From positions 1-64,000 of the forward strand of contig NZ_MRST01000024.1 in NCBI RefSeq assembly GCF_001902145.1: a stretch of 64,000 bases of DNA. The letters are read 5' to 3'. This document shows, piece by piece, positions 8,975-21,200 of this stretch (position 1 is the first letter of the stretch; every line of letters begins with the position of its first letter). The DNA is from Pseudomonas fluorescens (GTDB lineage: Bacteria > Pseudomonadota > Gammaproteobacteria > Pseudomonadales > Pseudomonadaceae). The notes under the pieces were generated by a model, which worked only from the letters and a program-made list of their open reading frames with translations, made no database searches and had not been told where the DNA came from. Both the position numbers and the translations under genes were made by a program.

Positions 8975-9667
8975 TTGGCGGTAAGTTTTATTCCCTATCG
9001 ACTGCTTTGCTGGCTTTTATCAGCAACTTTACTGGCCGGCCTGATGCTCGGCGGGCTGCGTGCCGATTGGGATTTCTCGCAAATCAGCCGCAAGGCTACC
9101 GCCGTCTACGGGCCTTTGGGTCAAGGCCAGCAGCGTATCGACGCCTGGCAGCGGTTATTGGCAAGCGAAAAACAGGTCAGCGAGCAGGAGCAGCTCAAGG
9201 TCGTCAATTTGTTCTTCAACAAGCAAATGACCTACGTGGAAGACATCGATCTCTGGCAGGTTGTCGATTACTGGGAGACGCCCGTCGAGGCACTCTGGAA
9301 AGGTGCTGGTGACTGTGAAGACTACGCCATCGCAAAGTATTTCAGTTTGCGTCACCTAGGCGTGTCCAGCGACAAATTGCGCATTACCTACGTCAAGGCC
9401 CTGCGGCAGAATCGGGCGCACATGGTCCTGACTTATTATTCGAGCCCCGACGCTGTCCCACTGGTGCTCGACAGCCTGATGGATGAGATCCTGCCGGCTA
9501 CCCGTCGCACCGACTTGGTCCCGGTGTACTCATTCAACGCCGAGGGGCTGTACTTGCCCGGTGCCAAGGGCAACAAAAAAGTCGGTGATACCAAACGCTT
9601 GTCGCGCTGGCAGGATGTGTTGAGAAAAATGCGTGCGGAAGGCTTCCCGGCCGAGCCTGCCAACTAG
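8975..9667 (+). CDS. lapG: LapG periplasmic cysteine protease
   Basis: Bacterial transglutaminase-like cysteine protease that cuts the N-terminal part of LapA and so releases the adhesin from the cell surface. The catalytic Cys lies in WKGAGDCEDYAIAK, the His in RAHMVLTYY and the Asp in PLVLDSLMDE, matching the Cys-His-Asp triad of P. fluorescens LapG. A hydrophobic export signal (RLLCWLLSATLLAGLMLGGL) is followed by ADWDFSQISRKA. No ATG lies near the N-terminus. The TTG at 8975 puts the signal peptide at the very start (230 aa); another TTG at 8897 gives 256 aa but has no Shine-Dalgarno. lapD follows after 14 bases, as in other Lap systems. Confidence 0.9.
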   Translation: MAVSFIPYRLLCWLLSATLLAGLMLGGLRADWDFSQISRKATAVYGPLGQGQQRIDAWQRLLASEKQVSEQEQLKVVNLFFNKQMTYVEDIDLWQVVDYWETPVEALWKGAGDCEDYAIAKYFSLRHLGVSSDKLRITYVKALRQNRAHMVLTYYSSPDAVPLVLDSLMDEILPATRRTDLVPVYSFNAEGLYLPGAKGNKKVGDTKRLSRWQDVLRKMRAEGFPAEPAN

Positions 9668-9681
9668 GAGTAACTGATCGG

Positions 9682-11628
9682 ATGTCTCTGTTCAAACAGC
9701 TATTGATCGCAATCTGTCTATTCCTGGTGGTCGCCTTCAGCGGCAGCTTCATGGTCAGCCTGGAAAGCTCGCGCACCCAATACGTCAACCAACTGCGCTC
9801 CCACGCCCAGGATGCTGCGACGGCGTTGGCGCTGTCGCTGACCCCGAATATCGACGACCCGGCCATGGTAGAACTGCTGGTCAGCTCGATCTTCGACAGC
9901 GGCTACTACGCCAGCATCCGCGTCGTGGACCTGGCCACCGACAAAACCATCGTCGAGCGCAGCGGTATTCCTGACAACAACGGCGTGCCCAACTGGTTCG
10001 TCAAGCTGATCGGCCTGGAGCCAGCCGGTGGTGATGCCTTGGTCAGCCGTGGCTGGGAACAGGCGGCGCGGGTCGAAGTGGTCAGCCATCCGATGTTCGC
10101 CCTGGCCAAGCTCTGGCAAAGCGCCTTGGGTAGCCTGGGCTGGTTGCTGCTGTGCGGCGCGGTCAGCGTGGTGCTGGGTGGGCTGTTGCTGCGCCGGCAA
10201 TTGAAGCCGTTGGACTATATGGTCAAACAGTCCCACGCCATTGCCCGCCGCGAGTTCCTCAGCCTGCCCGACCTGCCTCGTACGCCAGAGCTGCGGCGGG
10301 TAGTGCAGGCCATGAACCAGATGGTGGAAAAGCTCAAGGCACTGTTCCAGGAACAGGCTGAGCGTAGCGAAAAATTGCGCACCGAATCCTATCAGGACAA
10401 CCTCACCGGCCTCGCCAACCGCCGTTATTTCGAGATGCAGCTCAACGCCCGCGTCAGTAACCCGGAAGAGACCAACTCCGGCTACCTGCTGTTGCTGCGG
10501 GTCAAGGACCTGGCCGGCCTCAACCAGCGCCTGGGTGGCCAGCGCACCGACCAGTTACTGCAAGCGGTTGGCGAACAACTGCTGCGCCAGTGCGCGCCGT
10601 ACCCGGAAACCCATAACCTCGTCACCCGTATTCGTGGCGGTGAGTTCGCCGTGCTGGCGCCGGGGTTGATGCGTGAAGAAGCGGTGCAACTGGCGCAAAA
10701 CCTCGAAAGCACTTTGCTCAGCCTGCAGGCGACCGGCGCCAGCGACGTTACGCCAGTCGCCTATATCGGCCTGGCACCGTTCAGCCATGGCGACGCGCCC
10801 CAAGCCCTGCTGACCCTGGCCGATCAGGCCCTGGCCCAGGCCGAAGCGCAAGGCGACACCAGTTGGGTGTGCCTGGACCGCAGCGCCGCCGCCAGCGTCG
10901 GTGACGATCACCATGCCTGGCATACCTTGTTGGACCAGGCCCTGACCCAGCAGCGCTTCCAGCTGTACTTCCAGCCGGTGGTGGCCAGCCAGGATCCACA
11001 ATTGGTCTTGCACTACAAAGTGCTGTCGCGCTTGCAGGACGAAAACGGCCACACGATACCGGCCGGGCGCTTCCTGCCGTGGCTTGAGCGCTTCGGTTGG
11101 TCGGCCCGCCTGGACCGCCTGATGCTGGAGCAGGTGCTCAAGCAGATGGCCAGCCACACCGAGAACCTGGCGCTGAACCTCTCGGCCGCGACCTTGCAGG
11201 ACCCCCAGGCCCTGAACCGCATTTATGACCTGCTACGCCAGCACAGCAACCTGGGCCCGCGCCTCACTCTGGAGATCGGTGAAGAGCAACTGCCCGAGCA
11301 GCCCGTGCTGGAACAGATGACCCAGCGCCTGCGCGAGCTGGGCTTCTCTCTCAGCCTGCAACGTTTCGGCGGGCGCTTCAGCATGATCGGCAACCTGGCG
11401 CGCCTGGGCCTGGCGTATCTGAAGATCGACGGCAGCTACATTCGCGCCATCGACCAGGAAAGTGACAAGCGCCTGTTTATCGAGGCCATCCAGCGAGCGG
11501 CCCATAGCATCGACCTGCCGCTGATTGCCGAGCGTGTAGAGACCGAGGGCGAACTGAAGGTGATTCGTGAGATGGGGATTTTCGGGGTGCAGGGCCAATT
11601 ATTTGGTGAACCCGCGCCCTGGAAATAA
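9682..11628 (+). CDS. lapD: LapD inner-membrane c-di-GMP receptor controlling LapG
   Basis: A 648-residue inside-out signalling protein. It has TM1 at the N-terminus, a periplasmic output domain to about 150, TM2 (about 151-170), HAMP, GGDEF and EAL domains. The GGDEF motif is degenerate (RGGEF, 318-322) and the EAL motif reads KVL (446-448). The protein should therefore bind c-di-GMP through the EAL domain without making or breaking it, as established for LapD of P. fluorescens. Trp125 in SRGWEQ matches the periplasmic Trp known to be needed for holding LapG. It forms an operon with lapG; AGGAG precedes the ATG. A REP pair follows the stop at once. Confidence 0.95.
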   Translation: MSLFKQLLIAICLFLVVAFSGSFMVSLESSRTQYVNQLRSHAQDAATALALSLTPNIDDPAMVELLVSSIFDSGYYASIRVVDLATDKTIVERSGIPDNNGVPNWFVKLIGLEPAGGDALVSRGWEQAARVEVVSHPMFALAKLWQSALGSLGWLLLCGAVSVVLGGLLLRRQLKPLDYMVKQSHAIARREFLSLPDLPRTPELRRVVQAMNQMVEKLKALFQEQAERSEKLRTESYQDNLTGLANRRYFEMQLNARVSNPEETNSGYLLLLRVKDLAGLNQRLGGQRTDQLLQAVGEQLLRQCAPYPETHNLVTRIRGGEFAVLAPGLMREEAVQLAQNLESTLLSLQATGASDVTPVAYIGLAPFSHGDAPQALLTLADQALAQAEAQGDTSWVCLDRSAAASVGDDHHAWHTLLDQALTQQRFQLYFQPVVASQDPQLVLHYKVLSRLQDENGHTIPAGRFLPWLERFGWSARLDRLMLEQVLKQMASHTENLALNLSAATLQDPQALNRIYDLLRQHSNLGPRLTLEIGEEQLPEQPVLEQMTQRLRELGFSLSLQRFGGRFSMIGNLARLGLAYLKIDGSYIRAIDQESDKRLFIEAIQRAAHSIDLPLIAERVETEGELKVIREMGIFGVQGQLFGEPAPWK

Positions 11629-11633
11629 TTTAC

Positions 11634-11735
11634 CTGTAGGAGCGAGCTTGCTCGCGAAAATCGCCAACGGTAACGCGCAGAGCCTGACACCCCGCGGCGA
11701 TTTCAGTTTTTTCGCGAGCAAGCTCGCTCCTACAG
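11634..11735. repeat. REP pair (class 1), downstream of lapD
   Basis: GGAGCGAGCTTGCTCGCGAA and its reverse complement flank about 55 bases of unrelated sequence, giving a long stem that ends in CTGTAGG/CCTACAG. The same unit recurs at 34096, 39168, 50414 and 58707. It is REPIN-like and may act as the terminator for lapGD and the convergent small gene. Confidence 0.85.
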
Positions 11736-11753
11736 TGCGTAGGGGCGGTTGGA

Positions 11754-12092
11754 TCAAATCAATCCTTTCTCGTCATCATCGATCAACTGGCTCAACCCAC
11801 CCAACGCTTCCCTCGCCTGGTTACGGTCCATCAACTTGGCCTGGGCTGCAGGCGGCAGGTCGGTCACGCTGATCACCCCTTTGCGGGTCAGCACCTGGAT
11901 CAAGTCATCCAGCACCCGGATCATCTCCAAGTCGCTCTGCTTGAGCTGGGCCAGGCTGTTTTCCACCGCTTCGTTGGCGTACCAGGCCTGTATCTCATGG
12001 TGATCGGCCGGTAGGGTCTCAGTGGATTCGGTAAAGGCGATAGCCTCTACGCGAACCAGCGCGCCCTGTGCATTACGTTGCACATAAAACAT
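11754..12092 (-). CDS. Conserved small Pseudomonas protein next to lapA
   Basis: A 112-residue acidic, soluble protein starting MFYVQRNAQGALVRVEAIAF. The frame runs on to 12116, but the ATG at 12092 has GAGGGG seven bases upstream. The middle is helical (VENSLAQLKQSDLEMIRVLDDLIQVL) and the C-terminal part contains ISVTDLPPAAQAKL. Proteins like this occur widely in Pseudomonas and are sometimes labelled tryptophan synthase beta subunit in databases; nothing here resembles that enzyme. It follows lapA on the same strand but is separated from it by a strong terminator, so co-transcription with lapA is unlikely. Function unknown. Confidence 0.78.
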   Translation of the reverse strand: MFYVQRNAQGALVRVEAIAFTESTETLPADHHEIQAWYANEAVENSLAQLKQSDLEMIRVLDDLIQVLTRKGVISVTDLPPAAQAKLMDRNQAREALGGLSQLIDDDEKGLI

Positions 12093-12201
12093 AACAACCC
12101 CTCGAAAATGCGCCACAGGCGTTCAACAGCATAAGTCAACGCTGCGTGTATGGGCGTGAGTATGCGATGCACCGTCCGCCAGGGCCAGCGACCCGTAGGC
12201 C

Positions 12202-12232
12202 AAAAGATCGGCCGCCTGGAAGGGCGGCCGAT
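12202..12232 (-). terminator. Rho-independent terminator of lapA
   Basis: On the minus strand ATCGGCCGCC and GGCGGCCGAT form a perfect 10-bp stem with a 6-base loop, followed by CTTTTG. It begins about 10 bases after the lapA stop codon. Confidence 0.85.
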
Positions 12233-12241
12233 AATCGCGTC

Positions 12242-15200
12242 TTAGGTGTGGTCGATCTTGATGGTCGGGTCGGCACCACTGATCAGCGAGTTGATGCTGG
12301 CATGGGACCAATCGTTGCCTTCCAGCTTGATCGTCACATCGGCATTGGCCAGGCCACCGGCGGCGTTGAGCTTGCCTTCGCTGCTCACTTGCAGGGTCGA
12401 CACGCCGTCTACCGTGGTGATCTTGAGGTAGTTGTCGATGGTGCTGTCGGTCTCACCTTTCAACAAATCACGCAGATCAATGCGGTCGCCTTCGGACGCC
12501 TTGAAGTCCTTGATCACATCGTTGCCGATGTCACCTGCCTTCCACACAAAGGTGTCGGAACCCGAGCCACCGATCAGGATGTCGTTGCCGGTGCCACCCA
12601 GCAGGATGTCATTGCCTTTGCCGCCATCGAGCGTGTCGTTGCCGCCCTGGCCGAACAGGATGTCATCGCCAGCACCGCCCAGCAGTGAGTCGCCGGCATC
12701 TTTGGCGCCGGAGGCGCCGAAGTCCAGATAGTGCTCGGTGACGTATTGGTGAACGTTAGAGGCCGTCACCGCCGAGACAGCCACGCCGGTCTTCTGTGCG
12801 ACGAAGGCCTGCAGTGCGTTGTAACCCTCGCCGTTGATCCCGCTGAAGCTCACCAGGTCGCCGAAGAGGATGTCATTGCCGTCGCCACCGTTGATGGTGT
12901 CTGCGCCAGGCAACGTTGCCTCGGTGTGGCCGAGGATTGCGTTGGCCAGGTCCTTCGGATCGATGTTGGCTTGCGGCTTGCCATCGCTGTCGTACGGTGC
13001 CAACTGATTCAAGCTGACCCCACTGTTGAGGCCAATGGCTTCTACGCCACCTGTGGACAGGCCTTTGAGCAGTGCGAACGCGCTGTTGGAGTTGGCAGTG
13101 GTGTAGTAGTCGGTATCGTAGCCGAGGCCGCCTTGTACCGATATTTCATAGGTACCATCCCCTTGGGCGTGGATGATCCCCTTGTTGTAGCCCCAGCCGT
13201 AGGACCAGAGGGTTACCTTGCCAGCAGAGTTGATATCCAGGTAGTTATTCGAATCGATGCTGATCCGGGTGGCGGTACCTATGGTGTAGTTGTTCATGGT
13301 GACGACATCATCGAGCCTGACGTTGCCGTACAAGTACGGGTTGGTCTGCTCGGACCCTTGGTAAAACGTCGGCTGACCATCGGTGATGAAGTACGTTGTA
13401 TTGATAGCGCCAGTGTTGCCAGTCGCCTGGGCACTTTTGAAGAAGTTGGATGCGGCCTTGAACACGTCTTCGTAGTTGGTGCCGCCGGTAGACACCATGG
13501 AATCCAGGACTTTCTGCAGCGAGTCCAATGCACCTGGGTCTTTCAGGTTGACTGTCACCGTGCGATTGACCTGGTCGCTGAAATCCGCGAGGAAGATATT
13601 TACGGTGCCAGAAGTGCTGGCGCCGATGCTGTTTTTCAGCGAGTTGAACGTGGTGGTCAGCGAGGTTTTCGCTGCTGCTATCGAGTCCGCACCCATACTG
13701 CCCGATGTATCGATCATGAATGCAATGTTGTAGTTCTTGCCCTGCACCACGTTCAAGCCACCAATGTCGGCCACGACAATGTCGTTGCCATCGGTACCGT
13801 TGATGGTGTCGCTGCCAGACGTCCCGGTGACCGGGTTGTAGGTCGCCGGATGCACCGTGACGGGCAATTGCGCGGTGGTGGTCGCTGAACCGCCGATGCT
13901 CTCGGTGGAAGTCGAAGTGACCGTCAGGTTGAACTGGCCGCTGTAGTAGGTCGGCGGTTTGATGGTCAGGGTGTTCAGGTCCCAGCCGGTGACATTCACT
14001 TCGCCCACGGTTTTACCCGCAGTAAAGGTGTGCCCCGACGCATCAGTAAGCACCGAGCCTGCCGGAATGCCGCTGATCTTCACGCTCAGGGTTTCGGAGC
14101 CGTCGGTATCGGTCAGCGCGGTGGTGACCTTGGACAACTTGACCGTGCCGTTTTCCTGGCCTTCGTTGAGCTTGTAGCCCACGTAGTAACCGTCGCCGTT
14201 GCTGCCATGCAGGTCGGAAAGCGTTACGCCGGCGTTGGTCAGGTCGGTAAGGCCGGTGTACAACGGCACGGTGCTGGTGCTCAAGTTCTGCACCGCCCCG
14301 CCGTTGACCGACAGGTTGACGTCGAAGCTGCCTGGGCCCGCCTGGTTGGCCTGGTAGATCTCAAGGCTGTAGTAACCCGTGGTTGTTGGCGTGAACGAGC
14401 CGCTGAACTTGCCGCTGTTGGTGCCCCACAAACCGCTGGCAACATCTTTACCGCCAACGTTGACCACCACGCTGTCATCGGCGATACCGCTGAAGGTGTA
14501 GCTCTTGCCCGCTTCCATGTAGATCAGGCCAGAGATCTTGGAACCAGAGCCGGCGGCGACGTTGTCGACGGACTCGACGTTGGTCACCACAGAGGTGCTG
14601 TTGGGTGTGCCCGCGTTGTCGATGGCTTTTTTCAGTACGTCTGGCGCAGCGCCGTTGCCGTTGTTTCCAAGGCCGGCGATGCTGTTCCAGCCCTGTTTGA
14701 CCAGCCCGGTCGAGGCAACGTTGTTGTCTGCCACGCTGAGGGTCGGTGCGTCGGCCACTGGGGTGATATCAACTTTCACCGTAGCGCTGGTGCCCAGGTC
14801 CTTGCCATCGGTTGGCTGGAACTTGAACTGCGCGTAATCCGCCTGCTTGTTACCCACGCCAGTGCCGCCGTAACCGTCGGCGCCGGACTCGTTGGCGTTC
14901 GGCGTAAAGCGCAGTTGGCCGCCATCAATCTGGGCCTTGGTGAAGGTCTGGCCGCTGGTCACGTTGGTCCAGGTGCTGCCGTCCGCCGCCAGGTATTGCA
15001 TCTTGCCGGCTACCGGCAGCTCGGTGATTTTCACCCCGAGGCTGGCTTGTGGCGAGTCCACATCGCTCACGCCGAAGTTGGCCCAGGTCAGGGACAGCGC
15101 GGTGTCTTCCGTACCGGTCACGGCACCGCCAGTCGCCACTGGCGCATCGTTGACTGCCACCACATTGACGGTGGTGGTGGCAACGTTGGAGTAGTTGCCG

Positions 15201-18200
15201 CCATCGGTCACCGTCACGGTGATGGTGCGCGGCGTGGTGCTCGGGTCGTGGCTGTTGTTGGTGAACGTGATGTTCTTGATCTGCTGCATGTAGTCGGCCA
15301 GCGACGCGGTGCCGGTCAAGGTCAAGGTGATTTTGCCGGTGACAGGGTCGGTAGTCGGGGTCACGAGGATGCCGCTCACGCCGCTGAAGTTCAGCGAGTC
15401 GCCTGGCTGGCTGTTGGTCAATACCACGGTGGCGCCGGTCAGTTGGGTGCTGTCCGGGTCGGTGATATTGATGTCAGTGTCAGCAATCGACACACCGGTG
15501 CCGCCTTCGGTGAAGGTGGTCTTGTAGTCGGCACCCACCGCGCCGCTGGAGTTGTTGGCATCCAGGTCGATCACCGGCGGTGCATCGTTGTCGAGGATGT
15601 TGGTAGTGACGGTGCCTTTGTCGATCACCAGGTTCTCGAAGTTGCCTCCGGTGACCTTGTCGATGGTGATAACGATCTGTTCCGTAGGCTCGGTAATCTT
15701 GTCGTCGAGCGTGCGGATATCAAACGGCACACTGCTGGATCCCGCCGGGATCTTCACGGTATACACGCCGGTGAAGTCCGAACCGTCAGTGGCGGTGCCG
15801 CTGTATTTTAGCGTCACGGTCACGTCGGTTTGCGGCGGGTTGGTCAAGGTCAGGGTGTAATGCGCGGTGCCACCTTCAGTGACCGAGCCGTCGCCCGTTA
15901 TGCTGATTTTGGTATCCGTCACCACATCCGTGACCTTGGTGACCACGGGGCTGCCGTCAACAATCAAATGCTCGTACTTGTCGCCACCGCTGACCACGTT
16001 GGTGATCTTCGCGCTGACATCATTGGCGCCGAGATAGGCATCGTTCGGTGCGGTGGCCGTCGTGAAGCTGGTGGACTTGCCGTTGCCGATGGTGATGGTC
16101 GAGCCGTTATCCAGCCTTACCACCAAGTCGGAGCCAACGTTGTTCACTGCCGCGCCGTTCTTGTCGACCAGCGACGCGGTGTAGACGATCTGCCCGCCTT
16201 CGCTGACAGAACCGGTGGCCTTGAGTACCACGGTCACGTCGTCGATGGTGTCGTTGATGGTGGTCGTGGCGCCCGCTGGAGTGATGGTCACACCTTCGAA
16301 ATTACCGCCTGTAGTGCCGGTGATCTTGACGGTCTGGGTGCTCTTGTCGATGAACACGTCATCGGTAGGCGCCGGGACGGTCACTGTGCCCACGGTCTCT
16401 CCAGCTTTGATGTTGATGCTGGAACCGTTGTCGAGCTGCACCACCATGTCGCTGCCGGCCTTGTTGCTCAAGGTGGCGGTGTAGGTGATCTGTCCGCCTT
16501 CGTTCACGGCGGTCGGGGCGCTCAAGGTGACGGTGGTCAGGTCGGTGGTGCCCGGAGTGTCGGTGACGGTAGTGTTCACTGCCGTAGTGCCAGGGACCAG
16601 GTTTTCGAAATGCTCGCCGCCGGTCACGCCTTTGATGGCGGTGGTGACGGTTTGATCGCCTTTGTAGACGTCGTTTGGCGCGATGGTGGTAATGGAGCCA
16701 CTCGACTGATTCACACCAATGGTGATGGTTTTGCCGTTATCCAAAGTCACGGTCAGCGGATTAGTGATGTTAGTCACCGGTGCGCCGTTTTTATCCACAA
16801 GGCTGGCGGTGTAGACGATGTTGCCGCCTTCGCCAACGGTGGTGGTGGCGGTCAGAACTACATCAACCTTGTCGATGGTGTCGTTGATCGTGGTGGTTGC
16901 GCCATTGCCTGCCACTTCGAGTTTTTCGAAGTTGCCGCCAGTGGTCTCGGTGATCTTGACGGTCTGGGTGCTCTTATCGATGAACACGTCATCGGTAGGC
17001 GCAGGGACAGTGACGGTGCCAACGGTTTCGCCAGCCTTGATGGTGATCGACGAGCCGTTATCCAACTTGAGCGTGACGTCAGTGCCAGCCTTGTTGCTCA
17101 AGGTTGCGGTGTAGGTGATCTGGCCACCTTCGTTAACGGCACTTGGCGCAGTCAGGGTGACAGTAGTCGTGTTGTCGGTACCCGGTGTGTCCGTAACGGT
17201 GGTGTTCACCGCTGTAGTACCTGGCACTAGGTTTTCAAAGTGCTCGCCACCGGTCACGCCTTTGATAGCGGTGGTGACAGTTTGGTCGCCCTTGTACACA
17301 TCGTCTGGCGCTACGGTGGTGATAGAGCCGCTCGACTGATTCACTCCGATGGTGATGGTTTTACCGTTATCCAAAGTAACGGTCAGCGGATTGGTGATGT
17401 TGGTCACCGGTGCGCCGTTTTTATCTACAAGGCTGGCGGTGTAGACGATGTTGCCGCCTTCGCCGACGGTGGTCGTGGCGGTCAGAACTACATCAACCTT
17501 GTCGATGGTGTCGTTGATCGTGGTCGTTGCGCCGTTGCCTGCAACTTCCAGCTTCTCGAAGTTGCCGCCAGAAGCGTCAGTAATCTTGACGGTTTGAGTG
17601 CTCTTGTCGATAAACACGTCATCGGTAGGAGCAGGCACGGTCACAGTGCCAACGGTTTCGCCAGCCTTGATGGTGATCGACGAGCCGTTATCCAACTTCA
17701 GCGTGACGTCAGTGCCGGCCTTGTTGCTCAAGGTCGCGGTGTAGGTGATCTGGCCACCTTCGTTAACCACACTTGGCGCAGTCAGCGTGACAGTCGTTGT
17801 GTTGTCGGTACCGGGGGTATCGGTGACAGTGGTGTTCACTGCCGTCGTGCCAGGAACCAAGTTTTCGAAGTGCTCGCCGCCAGTGACGCCTTTAATGGCG
17901 GTTGTAACGGTTTGATCACCCTTGTACACATCGTCTGGCGCTACGGTGGTGATAGAGCCGCTCGACTGATTCACACCGATGGTGATGGTTTTGCCGTTAT
18001 CCAAAGTCACGGTCAGCGGATTGGTGATGTTAGTCACCGGTGCGCCGTTTTTATCCACAAGGCTGGCGGTGTAGACGATGTTGCCGCCTTCGCCAACGGT
18101 GGTGGTGGCGGTCAGAACTACATCAACCTTGTCGATGGTGTCGTTGATCGTGGTGGTCGCGCCATTGCCTGCCACTTCGAGTTTTTCGAAGTTGCCGCCA

Positions 18201-21200
18201 GTGGTCTCGGTGATCTTGACGGTCTGGGTGCTCTTGTCGATGAACACGTCGTCGGTAGGCGCAGGGACAGTGACGGTGCCAACGGTTTCACCAGCCTTGA
18301 TGGTGATGTTTGAGCCGTTATCCAACTTCAGCGTGACGTCGGTACCGGCTTTATTACTCAAGGTCGCGGTGTAGGTGATCTGGCCACCTTCGTTAACCAC
18401 ACTTGGCGCAGTCAGCGTGACAGTCGTTGTGTTGTCGGTACCGGGGGTATCGGTGACAGTGGTGTTCACTGCCGTCGTGCCAGGGACCAGGTTTTCGAAG
18501 TGCTCGCCACCGGTCACGCCTTTGATGGCGGTGGTGACGGTTTGGTCGCCTTTGTAGACATCGTCTGGCGCTACGGTGGTGATAGAGCCGCTCGACTGAT
18601 TCACCCCGATGGTGATGGTTTTGCCGTTATCGAGGGTGACGGTCAACGGGTTGGTGATGTTGGTCACCGGCGCGCCGTTCTTATCCACAAGGCTGGCGGT
18701 GTAAACGATGTTGCCGCCTTCACCAACGGTGGTGGTGGCGGTCAGAACTACATCAACCTTGTCGATGGTGTCGTTGATCGTGGTGGTCGCGCCATTGCCT
18801 GCCACTTCGAGTTTTTCGAAGTTGCCGCCGGAAGCGTCAGTAATCTTGACGGTCTGAGTGCTCTTATCGATGAATACATCATCGGTAGGCGCAGGAATAG
18901 TGACGGTGCCAACAGTTTCGCCAGCCTTGATGGTGATCGACGAACCGTTATCGAGCTTCAGCGTGACGTCAGTACCGGCCTTGTTGCTCAAGGTCGCGGT
19001 GTAGGTGATCTGCCCACCTTCGTTAACAGCGTTAGGCGCTGTCAGCGTCACAGTAGTGGTGTTGTCGGTACCCGGTGTGTCCGTGACGGTGGTATTCACC
19101 GCCGTCGTGCCAGGCACTAGATTTTCAAAGTGCTCGCCACCGGTTACGCCTTTGATTGCGGTGGTGACAGTTTGGTCGCCTTTGTACACGTCATCAGGAG
19201 CAACAACCGAAACGCTCCCGCTCGATTGGTTTACGCCGATGGTGATGGTTTTGCCGTTATCGAGGGTGACGGTCAACGGGTTGGTGATGTTAGTCACCGG
19301 TGCGCCGTTCTTATCCACAAGGCTGGCGGTGTAAACGATGTTGCCGCCTTCACCAACGGTGGTGGTGGCCGTCAGGACCACATCGACCTTATCGATGGTG
19401 TCGTTGATCGTGGTGGTTGCGCCGCTGCCTGCGACTTCGAGTTTTTCGAAGTTGCCGCCGGAAGCATCAGTAATCTTGACAGTCTGGGTGCTCTTATCAA
19501 TGAACACGTCATCGGTAGGAGCGGGCACGGTCACGGTACCGATGGTCTCGCCAGCCTTGATGGTGATGCTTGAGCCGTTGTCGAGTTTCAGCGTTACGTC
19601 AGTGCCCGCTTTGTTGGAAAGCGTGGCGGTGTACGTAATCTGTCCACCCTCATTCGCTTCGGCCGGAGCTGTCAGCGTCACGGTGGTGGTGTTATCGGTG
19701 CCTGGTGTGTCGGTAACGGTGGTGTTAACCGGCGTAGTACCTGGGACCAGATTTTCAAAGTGCTCGCCGCCGGTCACGCCTTTGATAGCAGTAGTAACGG
19801 TTTGATCACCCTTGTACACATCATCAGGAGCCAGAACCGAAACGCTACCACTCGATTGGTTGACGCCAATAGTGATGGTCTTGCCGTTATCGAGGGTGAC
19901 GGTTAGCGGGCTGGTGATGTTAGTCACCGGTGCGCCGTTTTTATCCACAAGGCTGGCGGTGTAGATGATGTTGCCGCCTTCGCCGACAGTGGTAGTGGCC
20001 GTCAGGACTACATCGACCTTGTCGATGGTGTCGTTGATCGTGGTGGTTGCGCCGTTGCCTGCGACTTCTAACTTCTCGAAGTTGCCGCCAGTGGTCTCGG
20101 TGATCTTGACGGTCTGCGTGCTCTTGTCGATGAACACGTCATCGGTGGGCGCGGGTACGGTTACGGTGCCAACAGTTTCGCCAGCCTTGATCGTGATCGA
20201 CGAGCCGTTGTCCAGCTTCAGCGTTACATCAGTGCCCGCTTTGTTGGAAAGCGTGGCGGTATAAGTGATCTGACCACCTTCGTTTGCTTCGGATGGAGCG
20301 GTCAGCGTCACCGTGGTGGTGTTATCGGTACCCGGTGTGTCCGTAACGGTGGTGTTCACCGCTGTAGTACCCGGCACCAGGTTTTCAAAGTGCTCGCCAC
20401 CAGTGACGCCTTTGATAGCGGTAGTGACGGTCTGGTCGCCTTTATAAACGTCATCCGGCGCGATAGTGGTGACAGAGCCACTCGACTGGTTCACACCGAT
20501 AGTGATTGTCTTGCCGTTATCCAAGGTCACGGTCAGCGGGTTAGTGATGTTAGTCACCGGTGCGCCGTTTTTATCCACAAGGCTGGCGGTATAGACGATA
20601 TTGCCGCCTTCACCAACGGTGGTGGTGGCGGTCAGGACCACATCGACCTTGTCGATGGTGTCGTTGATCGTGGTGGTTGCGCCATTGCCTGCCACTTCGA
20701 GTTTTTCGAAGTTGCCGCCAGCAGTCTCAGTGATCTGAACGGTCTGCGTGCTCTTATCGATGAACACATCATCGGTAGGCGCAGGCACGGTTACGGTGCC
20801 AACGGTTTCGCCGGCTTTGATGGTGATGCTTGAGCCGTTGTCGAGTTTCAACGTTACGTCAGTGCCCGCTTTATTGGAAAGCGTGGCGGTGTACGTAATC
20901 TGCCCACCCTCGTTTGCTTCGGCCGGAGCTGTCAGCGTCACGGTGGTGGTGTTATCGGTGCCTGGTGTATCGGTAACGGTGGTGTTCACTGCCGTCGTGC
21001 CAGGGACCAAGTTTTCAAAGTGCTCGCCGCCGGTGACACCTTTGATAGCGGTGGTGACAGTTTGGTCGCCTTTGTACACATCATCCGGTGCAACAACCGA
21101 AACGCTGGCGCTCGATTCGTTAACACCAATGGTGATGGTCTTTCCGTTGTCCAAAGTCACGGTCAGCGGATTGGTGATGTTAGTCACCGGTGCGCCGTTT

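Noticed and set aside
11634-11735. REP pairs as IS terminal inverted repeats
   Set aside because: Only about 50 bases separate the arms and no transposase lies inside; the pattern fits REP doublets.
11754-12092. Tryptophan synthase beta subunit label for the small gene beside lapA
   Set aside because: The protein has only 112 residues, with no PLP-binding lysine motif or any resemblance to TrpB.
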